Below, piece by piece: positions 1-5,900 of a DNA stretch of 6,747 nt. Each line of letters starts with the position of its first letter. The first letter of the stretch is position 1. Origin of the DNA: Pseudomonadota bacterium (GTDB taxonomy: Bacteria > Pseudomonadota > Alphaproteobacteria > Rhodospirillales > Casp-alpha2); assembly GCA_022563215.1 (NCBI GenBank), contig JADFNT010000094.1, positions 1 to 6,747 of the forward strand. The letters run 5' to 3'. The translations under genes and the position numbers were made by a program. A model generated the notes under the pieces. The model saw only the letters and a list, made by a program, of their open reading frames with translations, searched no databases and was not told the origin of the DNA.

Positions 1-381
1 ATCGATTTCTGGAAACTGGGCGCGGAACTTGGCGATCCGCGTCATCAGCCAATAAGACGCGAAGGCGACGCTGCAGGCAATGGTGACATCGGCGCCTTCC
101 ACCTGGCGGCGGATTTCGTCCACCGCGTGGGCGATATGTTCGAGGCCGATGGACACCGCGTTGTTGAATTCGACCCCCTGGGGCGTGAGTTCGATGGCCC
201 GGTGCAGCCGGTTGAACAGCGTAACGCCGACATAATCCTCCATCAGCTTGATCTGACGGCTGACGGCGGCCTGGCTGACCCGCAGTTCCCTGGCGGCGCG
301 GGTAAAGCTGAGATGCCGGGCCACGGCCTCGAAAACCACCAGGCTGTTGGCGGGCGGCAAGCGGTCGCGCAATCTTTCCAT
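1..381 (-). CDS. LysR-family transcriptional regulator, GcvA-like (N-terminal part, cut by window edge)
   Basis: A minus-strand frame opens with ATG at 381-379 and runs without a stop to base 1, giving 127 residues. Residues 8-66 are a typical LysR winged helix-turn-helix: LPPANSLVVFEAVARHLSFT, then RAARELRVSQAAVSRQIKLM, then LFNRLHRAIELT. Residues 70-95 fit the linker helix. Residues 98-127 (start VTIACSVAFASYWLM) begin the effector-binding domain. The LPP...FEA..RH.SFTRAA opening is characteristic of the GcvA-like subgroup. An in-frame TAA at 393-391 rules out an upstream start, and no Shine-Dalgarno sequence precedes the ATG. LysR proteins usually regulate the divergent neighbour and themselves, so the likely target is the aminotransferase/dehydrogenase operon starting at 560. 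The effector is unknown; a C2/C3 metabolite such as glyoxylate, glycine or serine is a guess from context. The roughly 170 C-terminal residues lie outside the window. Confidence 0.93.
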   Translation of the reverse strand, partial: MERLRDRLPPANSLVVFEAVARHLSFTRAARELRVSQAAVSRQIKLMEDYVGVTLFNRLHRAIELTPQGVEFNNAVSIGLEHIAHAVDEIRRQVEGADVTIACSVAFASYWLMTRIAKFRAQFPEID

Positions 382-389
382 ATAATTAA

Positions 390-416
390 GTTATAGCAAA
401 TTGACTTTTTTATCAA
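390..416 (-). promoter_or_regulatory. Possible promoter of the LysR gene
   Basis: Read on the minus strand, TTGATA (416-411) is followed after 15 bp by TATAAC (395-390). The hexamers are good, but the 15-bp spacer is short. Transcription would start near 383, only a couple of bases before the ATG at 381. That would fit a leaderless mRNA and the absence of a ribosome binding site. The inverted repeat at 398-419 overlaps the -35 and spacer, so a protein bound there could repress this promoter, as in LysR autoregulation. This is inference from motifs only. Confidence 0.3.
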
Positions 417-419
417 TTT
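398..419. promoter_or_regulatory. Inverted repeat AAATTGA-N8-TCAATTT, candidate LysR operator
   Basis: The two 7-bp arms (398-404 and 413-419) are perfect inverted repeats around an 8-bp AT-rich spacer. LysR-type regulators bind dyad sites of about this size with a T...A core (T-N11-A or close variants; here T402 and A415 are separated by 12). The site lies in the divergent region next to a LysR gene. It overlaps the possible LysR promoter, so it could mediate autorepression. Confidence 0.5.
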
Positions 420-435
420 ACAAAGGGTGTCATTC

Positions 436-459
436 AGTTTGAAATAAGAAAATCAAATT
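436..459. promoter_or_regulatory. Imperfect inverted repeat AGTTTGA-N10-TCAAATT, second candidate LysR site
   Basis: The arms at 436-442 and 453-459 match in 6 of 7 pairs. The inner TTGA/TCAA is the same as in the repeat at 398-419, and the two centres are 39 bp apart. LysR tetramers commonly occupy one strong and one weaker site in a divergent promoter region, and this pair fits that arrangement. No function is shown. Confidence 0.4.
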
Positions 460-541
460 TCATAAAAATACAGTTTAAATATTATATATATTTGGAATAT
501 AAGCATTTTCGGCGACTGACACGGGGTGCGGGGGCGGCATC

Positions 542-552
542 GAGAGGTGGAG
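542..552 (+). promoter_or_regulatory. Ribosome binding site of the aminotransferase gene
   Basis: The sequence GAGAGGTGGAG contains two purine-rich cores. GGAG at 549-552 lies 7 bases before the ATG at 560, which is ideal spacing and supports that start. Confidence 0.7.
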
Positions 553-559
553 AAAGCAG

Positions 560-1768
560 ATGAAGACAGGTTTTAACGGCCTTTTTGTTCCCGGACCGAC
601 CAATATGCCGCATTCCCTGCGCCAAGCCATGGACATCCCGCTCGAGGATCATCGGGCGGCGGATTTCCCCGCCTTCACGCTCGATCTTTTCCGTGATCTG
701 AAGCGCATTTTCAAAATGGAAACCGGGCAGGTGTTCATCTTTCCCGGCTCCGGCACCGGCGGTTGGGAAGCCGCCATCACCAACACCCTGTCGCCGGGCG
801 ACACGGTTCTGGCCTCGGTTTTCGGGCACTTTTCGCACCTCTGGGTCGATCTCTGCCAGCGTCACGGCATGGACGTCGACGCCATCGAGGTCGATTGGGG
901 CGAAGGCGTTCCGGTCGAACAATACGCCGAAAAACTCGCCGCCGACAAAGACCATAAAATCAAGGCCGTCCTGGTCAGCCAGAACGAGACCGCCACCGGC
1001 GTGACCAGCGACGTCGCCGCCGTCCGCAAGGCGATGGACGATGCCGGCCATCCGGCGTTGCTGATGGTCGACGGCGTCAGCTCCATCGCCAGCATCGATT
1101 TCCGCATGGACGAATGGGGCGTCGACCTGGCCGTTTCGGGGTCGCAGAAGGGCTTCATGCTGCCGACCGGGCTGGCCATCGTCGGCGTCAGCGACAAGGC
1201 CCTGGAAGCCGCCAAGACGGCGACCTGCCGGCGCTGCTTCTTCGATTTCGCCGACATGATCAAAACCAACAAGGACGGCTTTTTCCCCTATACCCCGGTG
1301 ACGACGTTGCTGCGCGGATTGCGGGCGTCCATGGACCTGCTGTTCGAAGAGGGCCTGGAAAACGTTTTCGCCCGCCACAATCGCCTCGCCGAAGGCGTGC
1401 GCCGGGCCGTTTCCGCCTGGGGATTGGAACTCTGCGCCAAGGCGCCGAAATGGTATTCCGACACCGTCAGCGCCATCATGGTGCCCGAAGGGTACGACGG
1501 CGCCGATGTCCTCAAGAACGCCTATGAGCGCTACAACCTGTCGCTCGGCGGCGGGCTGTCCAAGGTCGCCGGCAAGCTGTTCCGGATCGGCCATCTCGGC
1601 TGGCAGAACGAATTGATGCTGTTGCAGGCGCTCGCCGGGGCCGAAATGGCCATGCGCGATTCCGGAATCATGGTCGAGCCCGGGTCCGGCGTTGCCGCGG
1701 CCCAGGAATTCTACCGCGAGGCGCTGGCGCCCGTGTCCTCAAAGCCAACCGCCGTCACCAGCATGTAA
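560..1768 (+). CDS. Class V aminotransferase: serine--glyoxylate (or aspartate--glyoxylate) aminotransferase
   Basis: This 402-residue protein has the usual length of the serine/alanine--glyoxylate aminotransferase family, a PLP fold-type I enzyme of the cytoplasm. It would transfer an amino group to glyoxylate, giving glycine and a 2-oxoacid (hydroxypyruvate if serine is the donor). Visible features are the N-terminal FVPGPTNMP (9-17), the phosphate-binding loop GSGTGGWE (63-70), NETATGV (142-148), the PLP-ring aspartate in VDGVSS (D171), the Schiff-base lysine in SGSQKG (K197), and FRIGHLG (341-347), whose arginine R342 should bind the substrate carboxylate. It starts an operon with a hydroxypyruvate reductase 45 bp downstream, which favours serine--glyoxylate aminotransferase (SgaA). 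However, blocks such as WGEGVP, MDEWGVD and GSQKGFMLP also recall BhcA, the L-aspartate--glyoxylate aminotransferase of the beta-hydroxyaspartate cycle in Paracoccus. That comparison is from memory. The family is certain; the amino donor is not. Confidence 0.93.
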   Translation: MKTGFNGLFVPGPTNMPHSLRQAMDIPLEDHRAADFPAFTLDLFRDLKRIFKMETGQVFIFPGSGTGGWEAAITNTLSPGDTVLASVFGHFSHLWVDLCQRHGMDVDAIEVDWGEGVPVEQYAEKLAADKDHKIKAVLVSQNETATGVTSDVAAVRKAMDDAGHPALLMVDGVSSIASIDFRMDEWGVDLAVSGSQKGFMLPTGLAIVGVSDKALEAAKTATCRRCFFDFADMIKTNKDGFFPYTPVTTLLRGLRASMDLLFEEGLENVFARHNRLAEGVRRAVSAWGLELCAKAPKWYSDTVSAIMVPEGYDGADVLKNAYERYNLSLGGGLSKVAGKLFRIGHLGWQNELMLLQALAGAEMAMRDSGIMVEPGSGVAAAQEFYREALAPVSSKPTAVTSM

Positions 1769-1800
1769 GGGATTCCCGCCGTGGATGCTAAAGCTCCCAC

Positions 1801-1805
1801 CGAGG
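1801..1805 (+). promoter_or_regulatory. Ribosome binding site deciding the start of the dehydrogenase gene
   Basis: CGAGG ends 8 bases before ATG at 1814 and supports that start. A competing GTG start at 1781 in the same frame also has a Shine-Dalgarno-like AAGGGA at 1767-1772, which overlaps the TAA of the aminotransferase gene. The 11 extra residues that GTG would add (MDAKAPTEVPL) do not look like part of the family fold. Confidence 0.5.
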
Positions 1806-1813
1806 TTCCGCTG

Positions 1814-2791
1814 ATGACCCATCACATCGTCTTTCTCGACCGCGACACCATCGCGCCAACCATCGAGGTCCGGCGGCCTGATTTCGACCACCAATGGACC
1901 GAATACGACCGCACCAGCGCCGACGAAATCGCCGAACGCGTGAAAGACGCGACCATCATCATCAACAACAAGGTGCCACTCCGGGCCGAGACCTTGGGAC
2001 AGTGCCCGAACCTGAAGATGATCGCCATCGCCGCCACCGGCACCGATATCGTCGACCTGGACTATTGCAAGGCCAACGGCATTATCGTCTCCAACATCCG
2101 GGGATACGCCATCCATACGGTGCCCGAGCATGCCTTCGCCCTGATCCTGGCGCTCCGGCGGTCCATCGTCGGCTACCGCCAGGACGTGGCCCGGGGCGAA
2201 TGGCAGAAAGCGGCGCAGTTCTGCTTTTTCAACCATCCCATCGACGACCTCCATGGCAGCCGCCTCGGCATCGTCGGCGAGGGCGCCATCGGCCAGGCCG
2301 TGGCCGCGGTCGGCAAGAACGGTTTCGGCATGGAGCCGGTGTTCCTGAAGCACGAATTCGTCAGCGACGAAGACCGGGCCGCAAACACGTTCCTGCCGCT
2401 GGAAGAATTTCTCGAAACCTCGGACGTGATCACGCTTCATTGTCCGCTGCTGCCCCAGACCCGCGACATGTTCGGCATCGACGAATTCCGCCGCATGAAG
2501 AAAACGGCCCTCATCATCAACACCGCCCGCGGCGGCCTGATCAAAGACGGCGACCTTGCGACGGCCATCAAGGAAGGCTTGATCGGCGGCGCCGCCATCG
2601 ACGTCCTGGCGCCGGAACCGCCGGCCGACGACCACCCGTTCTTCGATCTGCTGGAGCGGCCCAACTTCATCCTCACGCCGCACGTCGCCTGGGCCAGCCG
2701 CGAAGCCATGCAGACCCTGGCCGACCAGTTGATGGACAACATCGGGAACTTCGTCGATGGCCAGCCGTCGAACGTGGTCGGCGATTTCTGA
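1814..2791 (+). CDS. hprA: D-2-hydroxyacid dehydrogenase, probable hydroxypyruvate reductase (glycerate dehydrogenase)
   Basis: The product is 325 residues from ATG 1814, the usual family length (336 from the alternative GTG at 1781). The N-terminus MTHHIVFLDRDTIAP fits the hydroxypyruvate reductase group. Residues 72-79 (IAATGTDI) and 93-106 (SNIRGYAIHTVPEH) are conserved substrate-domain motifs. The Rossmann loop is GEGAIG (155-160). The catalytic triad is present: R239 in NTARGG, E268 in DVLAPEPP and H290 in TPHVAW. The enzyme would reduce hydroxypyruvate to D-glycerate in the cytoplasm using NAD(P)H. It is the second gene of an operon with the aminotransferase, whose product from serine is its expected substrate, so the pair forms a serine-to-glycerate module. 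At the end of the second beta strand, where NAD-specific members have an acidic residue, I read FLKHE with a lysine, which may relax specificity toward NADPH (inference). Another 2-hydroxyacid substrate cannot be excluded. Confidence 0.92.
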   Translation: MTHHIVFLDRDTIAPTIEVRRPDFDHQWTEYDRTSADEIAERVKDATIIINNKVPLRAETLGQCPNLKMIAIAATGTDIVDLDYCKANGIIVSNIRGYAIHTVPEHAFALILALRRSIVGYRQDVARGEWQKAAQFCFFNHPIDDLHGSRLGIVGEGAIGQAVAAVGKNGFGMEPVFLKHEFVSDEDRAANTFLPLEEFLETSDVITLHCPLLPQTRDMFGIDEFRRMKKTALIINTARGGLIKDGDLATAIKEGLIGGAAIDVLAPEPPADDHPFFDLLERPNFILTPHVAWASREAMQTLADQLMDNIGNFVDGQPSNVVGDF

Positions 2792-2802
2792 GCCTTTTCT
2801 CC

Positions 2803-2836
2803 GGCAATTATTATCCACATTTTGTGATAATTGGCC
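2803..2836. repeat. Imperfect inverted repeat after the dehydrogenase gene
   Basis: The arms are GGCAATTAT (2803-2811) plus CACA (2816-2819), and TGTGATAATT (2823-2832) plus GCC (2834-2836). The loop is TTT, with a 4-nt bulge TATC on the left and a single unpaired G on the right. It begins 11 bp after the stop codon, so it could act as a transcript-end hairpin. However, the stem is AT-rich and no T-run follows, so a classical intrinsic terminator is doubtful. It may instead be a protein-binding dyad upstream of the next promoter. Confidence 0.4.
2811..2819 (+). promoter_or_regulatory. Perfect DnaA-box nonamer TTATCCACA
   Basis: The sequence matches the DnaA-box consensus TTATNCACA exactly. 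A degenerate inverted copy lacking one base, TTATCACA on the minus strand, follows at 2830-2823 and makes up the other arm of the inverted repeat. The box centre is about 59 bp upstream of the predicted start site of the giant coiled-coil gene, a usual position for transcriptional control by DnaA. A single box in AT-rich DNA can arise by chance, so occupancy is unproven. Confidence 0.4.
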
Positions 2837-2838
2837 CA

Positions 2839-2867
2839 TTTACCCGCTATATATAGCGGTGTATGAT
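2839..2867 (+). promoter_or_regulatory. Sigma70-type promoter of the giant coiled-coil gene
   Basis: TTTACC (2839-2844) matches the -35 consensus in 4 of 6 bases, and TATGAT (2862-2867) matches the -10 consensus in 5 of 6. The spacer is exactly 17 bp. Transcription would begin near 2874 and give a leader of about 44 nt before the ATG at 2918. This makes the gene its own transcription unit, separate from the aminotransferase operon. Confidence 0.55.
2844..2859. promoter_or_regulatory. Perfect 16-bp palindrome CCGCTATATATAGCGG, probable operator
   Basis: All 8 base pairs of this palindrome are self-complementary, with no central spacer. It overlaps the last base of the -35 and fills the spacer up to 2 bp before the -10. 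A dimeric regulator bound here would compete with RNA polymerase. The family of the regulator cannot be told from the site. Confidence 0.5.
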
Positions 2868-2917
2868 CTTCCCTGACCCCTGGGCGCGATACGTTAAACA
2901 AGGGCAGGCGGCACGTC

Positions 2918-5900
2918 ATGGCCAAAGGGCAAGGGAAGGAAGGCAGCGCCCCCAAGCGCCAAACCGGTGGCGATGCGACCAAGGACGACGGCCTCGACCC
3001 ACCGGCAATACCCGATAGCGGCGGCGCCGGTTCCACCGGCGACGTCCCGGACACCGGCCTCGGCGACGCCGATCCGTGGAAAGCGCCTTTTTACCTCCGT
3101 TTCCGGCTTTACACCCTCGGCGGGCTGATCCTCAGCGCCGCATGGGTGTGGGGGGTCTATGATTACGTCGAGGCGGTGCTGGGCTGGAACAACGTCACCG
3201 AGCTTCTGCCGCACGAAGTCGGCGGGCTGGCCGCCGGGGCCCTGACGCCGCTGGCGCTTCTGTGGATGGTGATTGCGTTCTGGGAGCGGGGGCAAAGCCT
3301 GCGGCGCGACACCGAGGCGCTGCGCTGGCACATGCGGCAATTGATCTATCCGTCCGACAAGGCCGAAACCCGGGTCCACGAGATTACCGAAACCCTCCGC
3401 CGCCAGGCCCGCGACCTTACCCGGGCCTCGGACGAGGCGGCGAAACGGGGCGAAACCATCTCCAGCCTGATTCACCAGCGGGCCATGGAGCTGTCGCAGG
3501 TGTCGGAAGACGCCGACCTCAGGGCCCATGCCGTCGCCGAGGCGCTGAAACGCCAGACCGTCGATTTGCAGTCCGTTTCCGAACGTGCCGCCGACCGGGC
3601 CAGGGAAGCCGGCGATGTCCTCAACCTGCGCACCCGCGACCTGACGGTGACCTCGGACCGCACCTCGGCCCGGGCCGAGGACCTGGTGGAAACGCTGCGC
3701 CGCCGGACCGAGGAATTGGCCGAAACCGCCGACCGCGCCGCCGCCCGGGCCCATGAATCGGCCGATACCCTGAAATCCCGGACCGAGCACCTGGCCGCCG
3801 TCTCGGTCGAGGCCGCATCGCGCACCGATGAGGCGGGGGACGTTTTCGATCAACGGATCGAGCGTTTTCGGGAAGCCTCCGAACAGGTCATTTCAACGGT
3901 CCGCGCCGGCAGCGAAAACCTGCAAGGCCATATCCGCGAAATGTCCCAACAGACGGAACGCGCTTCCGGCCAGGCCCAGGCCATGCGCGAATCCCTGCAA
4001 AGCCAAACCGATACCCTGGGTTCCGTCGCTGAACTGGTCCAGGCTCGGACATCGGAGATCGAGGTCAACCTGGGCCGCCAGTCCGAAGCCGTGAACGAAA
4101 CTACACAGAAAGTCATCGGAAAGGTCCATGAGATGGGTGAAACCCTCAAGGATCAGTCGCAAATGCTGTTGGCCGCCGCCGATCAGTCGGCGGAAAAGGT
4201 CCGCGGCGCCGGCGACGTCTTCCGCCACCAGGCCCGCGAAATGACCGAACTGGCTGCGCAAACGGCGGCCGGGGCCGAAGCCGTCGGCGACCGGCTGAGG
4301 CGCAGTTCCCAGGAACTGACGGTGATCACCGAAAAGGTGATGACCCAGGTCGATCAGGTCGGCGAACAACTGGCCGCCCGGTCTTCGGATTTGGCCACAT
4401 ACGCGGACCAGGCCGTCAACCAAGTCGGCGAGGTCGGCGAGGCCCTGAACGAACGGGCCGACGTGCTGGCCAGGATCGTCAACCAGAGCGTGCTTCGGAT
4501 CAGCGCCGCCGGCGATACGCTGCGCCAAAGAAGCAACGAACTGGGCTCGGCGTCGGAAAAGGCCGAGGCCAAGGTCAGTGGCTTGGCGGAAGCCCTGCAT
4601 CGGAATTCCAGCAGCCTCACCCGCATCTCCGACAAAGGGGTCGCCGATGTTGCCCAGGCCCGCCAGGCCCTCGGCCAGGCGGCGACGGACATCGAGGCTT
4701 CTTCGGCGACGACCCTGCAGATCGTTGACGCCTTCCACAAGAACCTGAATGAACTGGGCGGTACATCGGAAGACACCACTCGTAGGCTTCAGGAGCTGGG
4801 ATCGATGATCCACGACCGCGCCCAGGGGTTAAGCCAGGCCACGGCCAAGGCGTCGGGCGAGGTCGAAGATGTATCGCGGTTGTTGGACGACCGGGCGCAC
4901 CGGTTGATGCAGGTATCGGCCCGTACCGCCAAGATGATGCTGAACGTCGGCCGGGTGATGAACCAGCGCTCGGCCGATCTCGATGCCGCTGGCCAAGGGG
5001 CCGAGGAAAAATTGCGTTCGGTAAGCGAGGAAATGCACCGGTCGTTGACGGATGTCATGGAAACGTCGGACGGGGCGGCCGAAAAAATCCGCTCCGTGGC
5101 CGAGATTTTCAAAAACCATTCCGAAAGCCTCACTCAGGCCAGCAGCCAAGCGGTTATCGACGTGGATAAGGCCGGCAGCTCCTTCAACGACCGCTCCCAC
5201 GATCTGGAAAACGCCTCGGACCGGGCGGCCCAATTGCTGTCCCTGGTCACCGAGGTCATGCGCCGCCAGGCCAACGACCTGACCCGGGCATCGGACAAGG
5301 CGGCGACACAGATGGACAAAATGGCCGAAGCCCTGCAGCAACGCGCCCAGGAACTGGAGCAGGCGAGCGGCGATTCCACCCACATGCTTTTCCTGGCCGA
5401 CAACGATCTGCGGGAAAAGGCCGACCGGTTGAGCGCCATTTCGGACCTGGCGGTGGCTCGGGTTGCCAACGTTACCACGGTCCTGAAGACGGGATCGGGG
5501 GAATTGAACCAGTCGTCGGAAACCGCGGTGTCGAACATCAGCAAGGTCAGCGAGTCGATGCGCGAACACGTGGAGACCGCGACCAGCGCGTCGGCCCATG
5601 CGGCGTCCAACCTTGAAGGCATCGCGACTTCGCTGCAGTCCCATGTCCAGGCGCTGAATGAGGGGTTGGACCGGGCCCGCGACCGTTTCGACGATGTCAG
5701 CGGGCTCCTCAACCGCAGCGGCCAGGAATTGACCAGCACCTACAATACGGCGTCGTCGCACGTGCAGGCGTTTTCCGACTCCCTGCACCGGGAGGCCGCC
5801 GAACTGACCTCGGCGTCCGACAACGCCGCCGCCGAACTCAATAAGGTCAGCGAAACCTTGCAGGCGCGCAGCCGCGAAGTCACCGTCAGCACCGACGAGG

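Larger units (their letters stand above)
382..559. promoter_or_regulatory. Divergent intergenic control region between the LysR gene and the aminotransferase operon
   Basis: This 178-bp stretch is strikingly AT-rich up to about 505 and GC-rich after that, with no gene in it. Besides the two TTGA/TCAA dyads it holds a run of TATA-like sequence (481-503). This includes TATATT at 487-492 and TATAAG at 498-503, either of which could be the -10 of the rightward promoter. I see no convincing -35 at the right distance, which would suit a promoter that needs an activator such as the LysR protein. The 3' part (504-541) would be untranslated leader. Confidence 0.5.

Noticed and set aside
1769..1777. 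GGGATTCCC mini-palindrome between the aminotransferase and dehydrogenase genes
   Set aside because: The arms are only 4 bp and it overlaps the likely ribosome binding region of the next gene. It is too small to call an operator or terminator.
2811..2819. A chromosomal replication origin, because of the DnaA box
   Set aside because: Only one perfect box and one defective copy are present, with no box cluster, no AT-rich unwinding region of suitable size and no origin-associated genes.
2803..2836. Strong intrinsic terminator after the dehydrogenase gene
   Set aside because: The hairpin is AT-rich, has a bulge, and is followed by CCC rather than a T-run, so I keep it only as an inverted repeat of uncertain role.
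482..2839. Long minus-strand frames of 370 and 366 codons opposite the aminotransferase and dehydrogenase genes
   Set aside because: The plus-strand proteins have full sets of catalytic motifs and ribosome binding sites. The antisense products show only low-complexity shadows of them.
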